Below are positions 11,837 to 23,699 of a DNA stretch of 64,000 bases, piece by piece. Source of the stretch: Paraspadella gotoi (Eukaryota; Chaetognatha). The DNA lies in the NCBI GenBank assembly GCA_051294375.1, contig CM119263.1, forward strand, positions 14,745,574-14,809,573, given 5' to 3'. A program made the translations under genes and the position numbers. The stretch's first letter is position 1, and each line of letters starts with the position of its first letter. A model generated the notes under the pieces. It did no database searches and had not been told where the DNA came from. It saw nothing but the letters and a program-made list of their open reading frames with translations.

Positions 11837-13319
11837 TAAGGCGAATTCCTCCTTATGTGCGGGTCCGCGGTCTATGCCTCTTTTCTTTTTTTCTTTCGCT
11901 ATTAACTGTTTATGAGAGATGAAATTGGGAGTTGATACAGGTCATGCATGGCATCTCATTCGGGAGGCCGGCGATGGCCGAGAAGGGACCGGAGAGCGGA
12001 GAGACCGAACTGTGAAAAAGGGTGGGGACAATGAAAAGAGAGAGAGAGAGGAGAGAGAGAGAGAGAAAATGAGAAGAGAGAGAGAGAGAGAGAGAAAGAG
12101 AAGAGAGAGAAGAGAGAGGGAGTTTTGTGAGAAAGAAAAAACTATCTCTCTCTCTGGTGCCACTTTGTTTTTCAAATCCGCTGATCTCCCTTGATGCACT
12201 TAGATGACGCTTGGTTCCATGGCGTCGCGAGGCAAAGGGCGTGGCGTGGTCGAGTAAGAAAGAAAGAAAGAGAGAAAGAAGGAAGAAAGAAATATAATAA
12301 AAGTAGGATTAAGTAAAAAATAAAAAGGATGAAACTCGGAAAAAACAGAAGATAAAACAGCGGAGAACTTGGGAGACCTCAACGTTTTTCTTTAATCCTT
12401 TCCTCCTATTTTTTTCTCTCGGCTCTAAAGAGAGGGAGAGTAAATTTAACAAAAAAAAAAGAAAAGAAAAAGAGACATGAAAAAAGGAAAAAAAAAGAGA
12501 AAGAAAAAAGAAAAAGAAAAAGAGAAAACGATGGCGCGCGAGAGAGGAAATAAAAGGAAAAGAAAATTGGGAATGAAGTTAAAAGTCTCTTGGTTCCTCG
12601 GAACTGACAATGACACTCTTCACATTAAAGTCAGGGGTGAAGGCAGAAAGGGGAATATTCCTCGCAAAGGAAAAGAGAACAAAGAGTGAAAAATTGCGAG
12701 AGAGAGAGAGAAGAGGGAGACGAGAGAGAACGATGAGAAAGAGAGAGAGAGGAGAGAAGAGAGAGAGAAGAGAGAGAGAGAAGAGAGAGAAATATGACCG
12801 AAAAAAGGGGGGGGGAAGTGAGATTATAAAAAAGGGCGGTGACGTGATGCGGCAATTAGGCAGTTGTAAGAGATCCTGTTTACGGAGATTTCCTCCATTT
12901 ATATCCGCTTTTTTCATATTCGGCTTTGACAAATGGCGCAAGAATGCGCAGAGAATAAAAAAAAAAGGGGAAAGAGAGAGATGGAGACGGACAGAAAATT
13001 ACAAAGATACTAAGAAGGATGATAACGAGCTTCGTCACGCTGCAATGGATGCTCGCTTTCCTTTTAAAAAAACCAATAAAAAATTAAATTATATAGAATA
13101 AAAAAAATGGAGACAAACCACGATCGCCTTCCCACCGCGAGGTTTTGACAACCGAAAAATGGATCCATCTGGGTCCCGCTATAAACGCATTAAACGATCA
13201 CACAATTAATTATTTTTTTTTCACTTCTCTTTCTCGAACACTAGGAACGGATCAGAGAATACAATGCGAAGAAAAAGAGAGGCAAGGAGAGATAGAGAGA
13301 GAGAGGAGAGAGAGAGAGA

Positions 13320-13355
<36 letters not shown>

Positions 13356-13767
13356 AGAGAGAGAGAGAGAAGAAAGAAGAAGAAAAATAGATGATTGGAA
13401 AAGGGACTGCCGCATCATACAGTCGTCGCGTCGTCGTAATCATTGGTCGTCGCCTCGTCGTAATCAACCTGGTCGTTGTCCGTCGATGATCTGAAGAGCT
13501 GGTGTCCTCTTTTTTTTCCTCGCCGTTCAGCGTTCCTTTTCGTCTTTGTCCTCTTGTCACAGTTTGTCGGTTCTTTTCGCTGCCTTTGCTTCATAGAAAA
13601 GCGTCCAGGGCTCTTCAATCCTCGACGTCGCGTCACCAAACACGTAAAACCGACTTCCACAAATCGTCATTTCTCTTCCACACCATTCGTCACCTGCGCG
13701 CGGTCGATGTCGTCTCCCTAACTCACTTTTCAAGTGAATTTCCCCTGGCAACGGCTCTATATAAAGT

Positions 13768-14700
13768 TCACACGCGGATGTTGTCGTGACTTAATACTAC
13801 AATTTACTAAAGCTCTAGATTTGGTATGGTTACCGGCGTTAACACGTTTTACAGAGAAATGAGTCAAATTATCGCCTAAAGAAGTATGGTCCACGTGACG
13901 TGACGCGGAAGAATGCGAAAACTTAATAAAGAAATTTATTAAGAATAAATGAAACCGAAGATCTATAAACGAACTACTAAAATTGATTTGATTAAATAAA
14001 ACTTTGTCTGGGCTAATTGTCGCTATGCCTGATCGTCCGTTTCGAAACATTGTTGTGAACAGGCCTAGTTCTCACAAGTTGCCCTCTAATTAAAAAGTTA
14101 AAAAAAACAAAAAAAACCTGTCTCTGTCTTTTATAAAGGAATCTATTTCGACAAACTCGTTCGAACCTAGAGAAGAGAATGGCTTCAAATATTTTTGTTT
14201 TTTCGGTTGAAATCACACAGCGAGAAAAATGCGTCTTCGACGTTCTGTCGCCAAGTTCTGTTTGGAAGGGGGGGCGGAGAAGCCTCTTCCTCCAATCCGG
14301 GTTGCTGTAAACACAGATATCCACGGCCCGCCGGTCCGCCGACGCCACGGCCCAGCAGGCGACGCTGCGCCACGGAGGCCTGCCGCCGCGCCGTCGAGGC
14401 CACCGGCCGCTCAAAAGCGCCTTCTCCGATCCAAATCTTGTGGTTCGACATTTAAAGGCTTTTTTTTCGACATAAATGACAAAATGGTTGGCGAAGAGGA
14501 GAAGATATCAAAGATAAAGAGAGACAGATGGAGAGAACAGATGAGAGAGAGATGAAGGAAGAAAAAAATTGAAATTTAAGCAGAACGTTTGACTTGAAAG
14601 TTACTGTGCTCCGTAAAACGAACCAAATAATAACATACAAAGAAAAAAACAATTTAATACACAATCGATGTTCTCAGCATCTTTCACTTTTGCTGAACAT
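13768..14700. other. Low-copy part of block A with a GC-rich patch, no supported gene
   Basis: This part is shared by all three copies of block A. An E-box core (CACGTG at 13892-13897) is followed by GACGTGACG. The patch at about 14220-14450 could encode an alanine/proline-rich stretch on either strand. Its length changes between the copies by non-multiples of three and interrupts every frame. TATAAAG at about 13760 is a possible core promoter word but has no gene next to it. Confidence 0.4.
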
Positions 14701-14939
14701 CTGTCGAAATATTGTTCAATTCTCCTTTTGTATTTTTTAAACTTAAAATACTAAAGTGTTAGTAGATAAACTATTTTACAATATAAGTATGGTATAAGAT
14801 ATGATATTTATATATACTACCTTCCCCAGTTTGTATCTCCTATCAGAAACTAAAATTCTAACATGGTGAATTTAATCCCTATTGGTAAAAAAATTCAATA
14901 TAAGAATTGTCACACCAATATAAGATTGAATCCATTATT

Positions 14940-15130
14940 AAATAAATAAGCATCTTGCCCTGACTTTGGACAGGGGTCTTTGGGTGTTAAGCCTCACACT
15001 CTCTAACAAGAATAATGACAATAGCAGGTCCCTGCGAAGCTTTTCAATCTTAAGATCTTTCAACATCTCTTTTTATTCACTCTCGCAGAGTACACGCGTG
15101 GCTCTTCCTATTCAATTGAAGTGGAAAATA
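14940..15130 (+). repeat. Dispersed repeat family D, copy 1
   Basis: The sequence running from AATAAATAAGC through CCTGACTTTGGACAGG, AAGCCTC and CTAACAAGAATAATGACA is found again at 20290-20480 (the block A equivalent). It also occurs, independently of block A, at about 46610-46790. The independent copy shows that it is an interspersed repeat rather than only part of the duplication. No terminal inverted repeats or coding capacity were seen. A short non-autonomous element is likely. Confidence 0.6.
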
Positions 15131-17219
15131 TTTCAAAAGAATGTTCAATTGTAGAAAGACCACCCTAAGTATTAGATCGGGAATACTTATTGTACTCCTC
15201 CGCACTAGATCAAAATGCAAGGAGCTCTGAATTTTATGAAATTGGTACAACCAAATAAAAATTATCCATTCATTAATAAATAAGCTATTGCCCCTGACTG
15301 GGGGCCCGGGCCTAAAAAATTATCCATTCCCCCTTTCTGTTCAGCCTTTTAGATATTAATTTTCATTAATGAGACTTTCTAACAGAAAAGATGTGTGATA
15401 TCTATTAGAAACCTAAGGACAGGTATAATGTAACCTTGTGTTGTTAGATGCTCCCATCTTTCATGAAGACACAGACTTCCCCTTCCCAAATTGAATTATT
15501 TAGATAAAAACAGTTTAAAAAAAGAAAGCAATAATATTTGGTTTAAATGAATAGATTAAATACCTAAATCCTCATAAAACTATAAAATAACTGTAAAATC
15601 AGTGCACAAATAAGTTTGCAAATTTTATCATAACCTATGAAACAAAACAGATGCAAAACATGAATAACATGATGAAGCGTTTTTAGTAGCTCTATATTCA
15701 TTAACATGTATGTATTATATTATTATTTTAGACGGAAAAACACTTTGTTTCGGCATTGCCAAATTTCGAAGTCGTTTGTTTTTTTGTTTTCTAGAGGTTA
15801 TTTTGTCCGAACCGGAAGGGGCAGCTTGAAGGGGGCTTGACCAGGGGGGGGAGGGGGGGGGGCAGCGGAGTTGGTCTCATGCGCACGACGAGATATTTTG
15901 ATTTGGCTAGGAGCGAAGACGGGCTTCTTCCTTGTCGCGGCTCAGGAATCAGAAATGTTGTGGGAGAGAGCAAGAAGAGAGAGAGAGAGAGAGAGAGAGA
16001 AGAGACGGAAGAGAGAGCGATGCGTGCGGACGGGTTGATGCTGGAGCGAGTGGTGGGCGGAAGATTTGGACGGAGGGAGAACCAAGTGGTTTGACGATCG
16101 AGGCTGGACCAAGAGTTGGCGTTTGTCGGAGCGGCTCGGTGCCGTTGGCCAGACGTTCATACTAAACAGCAGGGGAAAGCTTTTGATGTTTGGAGCGGGG
16201 GATGGGCGTTTGACTGGAGGAGCGCATCGTAGAAAGAGAAAGGACTTTGAGGGGCGGAAAGATACGACGACCGACGACGACGGAGACGACGGACGTCGGC
16301 GACGGCTTCAATTCGACATCGACTCCTGAACGAAACCAAAACAAATAAATCTCTCAACGAGATGCGGAGAGGGAGTGCGACCGCGCTGGCGGTGAGGAGC
16401 AGGTGGGCGAGGTGCTCTCTGCCGAGTGGGGTCGGGGTGTGTCGATGAAACAAGTTGATTTGACGGAGGAGTTTTAAAGAGAGAGAGACTGAATATCCGT
16501 TAAAGATGAGAAAGGTGAGTCGTGAATGGTTAAAAAGAGTGAGTTTGATCTGATGTTTGTTCAAAACTTTTTCCTGAACTTATTTCAGGTCGGAACGTAT
16601 GTGTGTTGAGTAAATGTTGAGAGGATGTCAATGTTAACCAAGTGAGAAATGGGAAAGCACCATGCAGGATGAGAAGGAGTTGGGAAAATTTTTAGAAAAA
16701 TTGGCGTGGCGAACGGAAAATTTGGAAACGATGGGGGTTCCCCCCCAAACAAAAAAGACGTAGCGGCTGACGTTTTTTTTGAAGTCGGCAATCTGGTGAT
16801 AAGCCCGGTTCAGTTTGAGGCCACCTTCTGTCCGCAGGTTCAAAAACAGGGTTCCGCCGGCCAATTTATGAGGCGGGACTCTCCTGACCTCATGGCTCGC
16901 GAAATGAATTATAAAAAAAATGAGAGTTGAATAAACCGGAAAGAAAATGAGAAAATAAAAGAAAAGGAAGAAGAGAAAAAAGAAAATGAAAAAAAAGTCG
17001 AAGACTTAAATGGAGAAGCGACCCCTCTCGCCGGGAAAGAAAAAAAAAAAAGAATAGAAGAAGGAAAGAGGAATAAGAGGTTAAGATATTCCCGGAAGAA
17101 ATGCCCTCGGACGAAGAGAAGAAGAAAACGCAAATAGGAGGAACGGTTGGTCAGTGAGGCCTAATTTGAAGGGTCGTGAGAGAGAGAGAGAAGAGAGCTA
17201 AAAGGAGTCAGAAAGGGCG

Positions 17220-17244
17220 NNNNNNNNNNNNNNNNNNNNNNNNN
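17220..17244. other. Assembly gap of exactly 25 N
   Basis: The gap separates copy 1 from copy 2 of block A. Copy 2 begins within about 20 bases to its right. This is the configuration expected when two contig ends were both extended through the same genomic interval and not merged. Confidence 0.95.
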
Positions 17245-17485
17245 CCCCCCCCTCCTTTTTTAAGCGAATTCCTCCTTATGCGGGGTCACGGGTCTTATGC
17301 CTCTTTTCTTTTTTTCTTTTCGCTTTACGTTTTATGGTAATGAAATTGGGAGTTTGAATAAGGAGGTCATGCATGGCATCTCATTCGGGAGGCCGGCGAT
17401 GGCCGAGAACGGGACGGAGAGCGAGAGACCGAACTGTGAAAAAGGGTGGGGACAATGAAAGAGAGAGAGAGAGAGGAAGAGAGAG

Positions 17486-17531
<46 letters not shown>

Positions 17532-18716
17532 AAGAGAGAGAGAGAGAGAGGGAGTTTGTGAGAAAGAAAACTATCTTCTCCTGGTGCCACTTGTTTTTCA
17601 CATCCGCTGATCTCCCTTGATGGCACTAGATGACGCTTGGTTCCATGGCGTCGCGAGGCAAAGGGCGTGGCGTGTCGAGTAAGAAAGAAAGAAAGAGAGA
17701 AGAAAGGAAAGAAAGAAAATAAATAAAAGTAGGATTAGTAAAAAATAAAAAAGGATGAAACTCGGAAAAACAGAAGATAAAACAGCGGGAAACTTGGGAG
17801 ACCTCAACGTTTTTCTTTAATCTCTTTTCCTCCTATTTTTTCTCCGGCTCTAAAGAGAGAGGTAAATTTAAAAAAAAAAAGAAAAGAAAAAGAAAGTGAA
17901 AAGGAAAAAAAAAGAGAAAAGAAAAAAGAAAAAAGAAAAAAGAGAAAAGATGGCCGCGAGAGGAAAAAAAAAGGAAAAGAAATGGGAATGAAGTAAAAGT
18001 CTTTGGTTCCTCGGAATGACAATGACACTCTTCACACTTAAAGTCAGGGGGTGAAGGCAGAAAGGGGAATATTCTCCAAAGGAAAGAGAACAAAGAAGTG
18101 AAAAATTGCTGAGAAGAGAGAGAGAGATGAGGAGAGCGAGAGAACGATGAGAGAGAGAGAGAGAGGGAGAAGAAGAGAGAGAGAGAGAGAGAAGAGAGAA
18201 GAGAGAAGAGAGGAGAGAATATACCGAAAAAGGGGGGGGGAAGTGAGATTATAAAAAAGGCGGTGACGTGATGGCGGCAATTAGGCAGTTGTAAGGATCC
18301 CTGTTTACGGAGATTTGCCTCCATTTATATCCGCTTTTTCATATTCGCTTTGAAATGGCGCAAGAATGCTGCAGAGAAAAAAAAAAGGGGAAAAGAGAGA
18401 TGGAGACGGACAGAAATACAAAGATACTAAGAAGGATGATAACGAGCTTCTGTCACCGCTGCATGGATGCTCGCTCCTTTTAAAAAAACCAATAAAAAAT
18501 AAATATATAGAATAAAAAAAAAGGAGACAACCCTCGCCTTTCCCCGCGAAACGTTTTAACACCGAAAAATGGGGATCCATCTGGTCTCCGTCTATAAACC
18601 ATTAACGATCATCATTATTATTTTTTTTTTCACTTCTCTTTCTCGAACACTAGAACGCAGAGAATAATGAAGAGAAAAAGAGAGAGAGCAGCAGAAGAGA
18701 GAGAGAGAGAGAGAGC

Positions 18717-18789
<73 letters not shown>

Positions 18790-20253
18790 TAAAGAAGAAA
18801 GAATAGATGATTGAAAGAGGACTGCCGCTAATACTAGTCGTCGCCGTCGTCGTAATCATTGTCGTCGCCTTCGTCGTAATCACCGTCGTTGTCGTCGATG
18901 ATTCTGAAGAGCTGGTTGTCCTCTTTTTTTCCCGCCGTTCACGTTCCTTTGTCGTCTTTGTCCTTCTTGTCACAGTTGTTGTCGTTCTTTTCGATGCTTT
19001 GCTTCATAGAAAACCGTCAGCTTTCATCCCTCGACGTCGCGTCACCAAACGTAAACCGACTTTCACAAACGTCATTTCTCTTCCACCAATTCGTTCACGC
19101 GCGGTCGATGTCGTCTCCCTAACTCACTTTTCAAGTGAATTTCCCTGCAACGCTCTATATAAAGTTCACACGCGATGTTTCGTGACTTAATACTAAATTT
19201 AATAAAGCTCAAGATTGGTATTTTACGCGTTTAAACGTTTACAGAGAAATATCAATATCGCCTAAAAAGTATGGTCACGTGACGTGACGGGAAGATGCGA
19301 AAATTAATAAAGAATTTTATAAGAAGAAAGAAACCGAAGATCATAAACGAACTACTAAAAATGATTTGATTAAATAAACTTTGTCTGGGCTATTGTCGCT
19401 ATGGCGCTGATCCGTTTCGAACATTTTGTGAACAGGCTAGTTTCCTCAAAAGTTGCCTCTAATAAAAAGTTAAAAAAAACAAAAAAAAAAACCTGTCTCT
19501 GTCTTTTTTAAAGGAAACTTATTTCGACAAACTCGTTACGAACCAGAGAAAGAATTGGGCTTCAAATTTTTATGTTTTTCGGTTGAAATCAACAGCGAGA
19601 AAAAACTGCGTCTTCGACGTTCTGCGCCAAGTTCCTTTTGGAAGGGGGGGCGGAGAAGCCTCTCTCCATCCAATCGGGTTGCTGTAACACAGATGCCACC
19701 GCCGCCGCCGCCGCCGCCACGGCCCAGCAGGCGACGCTGCCGCCACGGAGGCTGCCGCCGCAGCCGTCGAGGCCACCGCCGCCTCAAAGCGCCTTTCCGA
19801 TCCAAATCTTGTGGTTCGACATTTAAAGCTTTTTTCGACATAAATGACAAACAATGGTGGCGAAGAGGAGAGGAGAATCATCAAAGAGAAAGAGAGACAG
19901 ATGGAGAGACAGAGAGAGAGAGATGAAGGAAGAAAAAAATTGAAATTTAGCAGACGTTTGACTTTGAAAGTTACTGTGCTACGTAGAACGAACAAATAAG
20001 TACATACAAAAAAACAAAACAATTTAATACACAACGAATTCTCCCATTTCACTTTTCTGAACATTGTCGAAAATTGTTCAATTCTCCTTTTTATTTTTTA
20101 AACTTAAAATACTAAAGTGTTAGTAGATAAACTATTTTACAATATAAATATGTATAATATATATTTATATATATCTACCTTTCCCCAGTATGTATCCCTA
20201 TCAGAACATAAAATTCTACATGGTAGTCTTATCCCTATTGGTAAAAAAAATCA

Positions 20254-20650
20254 TATGAAATTGGTACAACCAATATAAAAATTATCCATTCATTTAATAA
20301 ATAAGCTATCTTGCCCCTGACTTTGGACAGGCTTTGGTGGTTTAAGGCCTCCATCACTCTTACAAGATAATGACATAGCAGGTCCCTGCAAGCTTTCAAT
20401 CTAGACTCTTTCACAGTCTCTTTTATTCACTCCCAGAGTACCTGGCTTCCCTATCAATGAAGTGGAAAATATTTCAAAGAATGTTTCAATTGTATGAAAA
20501 GACCACTCCCTTAAGTATTAGATCGGGGAATACTTATTGTACTCCGCACTAGCATCAAAATACAAGGAGCTGAATTTTATGAAATTGGTACAACCAATAT
20601 AAAAATTATCCATTCATTTAATAAATAAGCTATCTTGCCCCTGACTTTGG
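20254..20650 (+). repeat. Direct repeat of about 72 bp flanking a 250-bp segment
   Basis: The sequence starting GAAATTGGTACAACCAATAT and ending CCCCTGACTTTGG occurs at about 20254-20325 and again at about 20579-20650. Copy 1 of block A has the same arrangement (about 14900 and 15238). Copy 3 of block A has only one diverged, short version (about 28400-28460). The unit of roughly 325 bp is therefore present or absent between copies, either by tandem duplication or by element insertion. Confidence 0.7.
20290..20480 (+). repeat. Dispersed repeat family D, copy 2
   Basis: This is the block A copy 2 equivalent of 14940-15130. It includes TTGCCCCTGACTTTGGACAG, GGCTTTGGTGGTTTAAGG and CCTCCATCACTCTTACAAGA. 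It is the clearest match to the independent copy near 46.6 kb. Confidence 0.65.
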
Positions 20651-21321
20651 CCCCCCTAAAAAAATTATCCATTCCCTCCCCTTTCTGTTCAGCCTTTTAG
20701 ATATTATGATTTTTCATTAATGACTTTCTAACAGAAAAGATGTGTGATATCTATTAGAAAACTAGGACAGATAGTAATCAAACCTTGTGTTGTATAGATG
20801 CTCCCTCTATTTCCAGAAGACAACACTGACTTCCCCTTCCCAAATTGAATTATAAGATAAATAAAACATTTTAAAAAAAGAAAGCAATATATATTTGTTT
20901 AAATAATATAGATTAAATACTAAATCCTTCATAAAATATAAAAATATAAAATAGTGAAACAAGTAATTTGCAAATTTTCATACCTATAATACAAAACTCA
21001 AAACTGACATAACAATGAAAAAGAAGCGTTTTTAGTAGTTGAAATACATGTATTGTTTATTATAATGAATTATTTAGGGAAAAACAAACTTTGTTCGCGC
21101 ATCGCAAAAGTTCGAAGTCGTTTGTTTTTGTTTTCGAGGTTATTTTTGTCGAACGCGGAAGGGGCAGCTGAAGGGGGTTGACCAGGGGGGGAGGGGGGGG
21201 CAGGCGAGTTGGGGTCTCATGCGCAGGAGCGAGATATGTTTTGATTTGGCTCAGGAGCGGAAGAACGGGCTTTCCTTGTGCGCGGCTCAGGAATCAGAAA
21301 ATGTTTTGGGAGAGAGCAAGA

Positions 21322-21353
<32 letters not shown>

Positions 21354-22508
21354 CGAGAGAGAAGAGAGCGATGCGTGCGTGACGGGTTGATGCTGGAGCG
21401 AGTGGTGGGCGAGAGTTTGACGGAGGAGAACCAAGTGGGGTTGACGATCGAGGCTGGCAGCAGAGAGTTGGCGTTTAGTCGGAGCGGCCTCGGTGCGTTG
21501 GCCAGACGTTCATTACTGGAAACAGCAGGTGAAAAAGCTTTGATGTTGGAGCGGGGGATGGGCGTTTGACGGAGGAGCGCTCGTAGAAAGAGAAAGGATC
21601 TTTGAGGGGCGGAAAGATACGACGACGACGACGACGACGACGACGACGTCGGCGACGCTTCATTCGAACATCGACTCTGAACGAAACCAAAACAAATAAA
21701 TCTCTCAAACGAGATGCGGAGAGGGAGTGGCGACCGCGTGGCGGTGAGAGCAGGTGGGCGAGGTGCTCTCTGCCGAGTGGGGTCGGGGTGTGTCGATGAA
21801 ACAAGTGATCTTTGACGGAGAGTTTTATAAGAGAGAGAGACTGAATATCCGTTAAAGATGAGAAGGTGAGTCGTGAATGGCTTAAAAGAGTGAGTTTGAT
21901 CTGATGTTTGTTCAAAACTCTTTTCTGAACTTATTCAGTCGGAACGTATGTGTGTTGAGTAAATGTTGAGAGGATGTCAATGTTAACCAAGTGAGAAATG
22001 GGAAGCACCATGCAAGGAGTGAGAAGGAGTTGGAAAATTTTTAGAAAAAATTGGCGTGGCGAACGGAAAACGTTGGAACGATGGGTCACCAAAAGACGTC
22101 AGCGGCTGACGTTTTTTGAAGTCGGCAATCTGGTGATAAGCCGGTTCAGTTTGAGGCCACCTTTGTCGCCGCAGGTTCAAAAACAGGGCTTCCGCCATTT
22201 ATGAGGCGGGAACTCCTCGAGACCTCATGCTCGCGAAATGAATTATAAAAAAAATGAGAGGTTGAATAAACCGGAAAGAAATGAGCGAAAATAAAAGAAA
22301 AGGAAGAAGAGAAAAAAGAAAATGAAAAAAAAGTCGAAGACTTAATGGGAGAACGACTCCCTCTCGCCGGGAAAGAAAAAAAAAGAATAAAAAGAAGAAG
22401 AAAGAGGAAGAGGTTAAGATGATTCCGCGAAGAAATGCCTCGACGAAGAGATAGAAAGGAAAACGCAAATAGAGAGGAACGGTCAGTGAGCTAATTTGAA
22501 GGAGCGGA

Positions 22509-22533
22509 NNNNNNNNNNNNNNNNNNNNNNNNN
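22509..22533. other. Assembly gap of exactly 25 N
   Basis: The gap lies at the end of block A copy 2, right before the left arm of the foldback element. Confidence 0.95.
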
Positions 22534-23530
22534 ACGCAGAGATGAGAGAGAGTACACAGAAGAGAGAGAAAATACATAGTTATACATTAGGCAATGTACA
22601 ACCAACGATAAATAGTATTATAAACTAGACATACAACCAAAGAATTTAAATAAACTTAAATTAGCCTGTTTGTGCATTTTTGAAATAGTGGAATATTGCA
22701 AATATTGAAAATGAAATGGAAAAAGGATAGTTACTGAGGGATAGGTTAAGATAAAGCAGGTAAGAGAAAAAAATAAGTAAAGAAAGAGCTCAAAGCTATG
22801 ATTCGGCTATCAAAAACTGGGTGGAGCACGCCAACGCCACCTCAGCCGCACGGTGACTCCCTGTCCCCACTCAAACGGGTCAGGCGGAGACAATCTCGCA
22901 GTAGGACAATGGATACCTGATGCCTCACCCAGCCTGCAAACTTGGCAACAACTCTCCTCCGACCGGAGCGTCGCCCAAAACGGACGCTGCAGGAGAGGGG
23001 AGGATTCTGTAATCTCCTGTACAACCAGGCCAGAACAGGCAATAGCCGCCTCACCGGCAGGCGTTGAGACGGAGGGCATTCGGGGCAGGCTTATCAGCGT
23101 CAGAGAGACCAATTCGAGTGGCACTTGGGCAATTTTCCAGGTGGGTCATTACAATCCCACCTAAACTAACTCCAACCAACAATACTGCTCTCACCTATGA
23201 CAGGCCTATGAACAAGATTCATCAGTAATATCCCTCATTTGCCCGGACTGGGGGGGGGAGGACCCAGCGTGCACTACTGAGCTCTTCTCTTTACTTATTT
23301 CTCTACCATATTTAAGATACTGCAACTATCCCTCATAAACTATCACCTTTTCCATTGTACACATTGTTCAATATTATCAATATTCGACAATCTATTTCCA
23401 AAAAAATGCACAACAGCCTAATTTAATTTATTTAAATCTTTGTTATGTCTAGTTTATAATACTATTTATCTTTGTTGTACATTGCCTAATGTCATACTAT
23501 TATTTTCTGGCTCTCTCTGTCCTGATCAAC
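22534..23530. mobile_element. Foldback (long inverted repeat) element, about 1 kb
   Basis: The left arm at about 22540-22793 is the reverse complement of the right arm at about 23277-23525. For example, GGCAATGTACAACCAACGAT on the left pairs with ATCTTTGTTGTACATTGCC on the right, and TAGTATTATAAACTAGACAT pairs with ATGTCTAGTTTATAATACTA. Pairing holds with scattered indels over about 240 bp. The middle 480 bp is GC-richer, unrelated to the arms and without a convincing gene. Two long arms around a non-coding centre are typical of foldback or MITE-like DNA elements. An inversion made during long-read assembly is the alternative. Target-site duplications could not be identified, partly because the left edge touches a gap. 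Confidence 0.65.
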
Positions 23531-23699
23531 TCTCTTCCTTCTCTCGACGCCTTTTTCAACCAATTTCAGACATTCACTCTCCTTTCATCCCTTATCCTCG
23601 ATCTCACCTGTCCTCACTCTGACACATTTCCTTAACTAAATTCTTTGTTGGAAGACTCTCCCCTCTCTCCTATCTCTCTCTCTCTCTCCTCTCTCCCTC

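Larger units (their letters stand above)
11837..17219 (+). repeat. Large repeat block A, copy 1 (about 5.4 kb)
   Basis: The block begins at the landmark AAGGCGAATTCCTCCTTATG and runs colinear with 17261-22508. Shared landmarks in order include GGCATCTCATTCGGGAGG, CGCTCTATATAAAGTTCACA-like words, GGTTGCTGTAA, TTTCGACATAAATGACAAA and GATGAAACAAGTTGA-like words. Copies differ mostly by one- or two-base insertions and deletions. It contains GA tracts (about 12030-12120, 12700-12800, 13280-13375), a GC-rich CCG/GCC stretch (about 14290-14420) and an AT-rich stretch (14560-15780). No frame is conserved between copies, so I call no gene. It ends at a 25-N gap with AGTCAGAAAGGGCG. Confidence 0.9.
17261..22508 (+). 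repeat. Large repeat block A, copy 2 (about 5.25 kb)
   Basis: This copy is colinear with 11837-17219 over its whole length and starts at TAAGCGAATTCCTCC. Differences are dominated by single-base indels, for example in A, G and C runs, with few clear substitutions. An E-box TCACGTGA lies at 19275-19282 in the context GTCACGTGACGTGACGG. A (GCC)n run lies at about 19697-19720 and a (GAC)n run at about 21618-21647. GA tracts are at about 17458-17560, 18110-18225 and 18680-18786. It ends at another 25-N gap. Confidence 0.9.

Noticed and set aside
14220-14450. Alanine/proline-rich frame on either strand of block A
   Set aside because: Length changes between the three copies are not multiples of three, so no frame is preserved.
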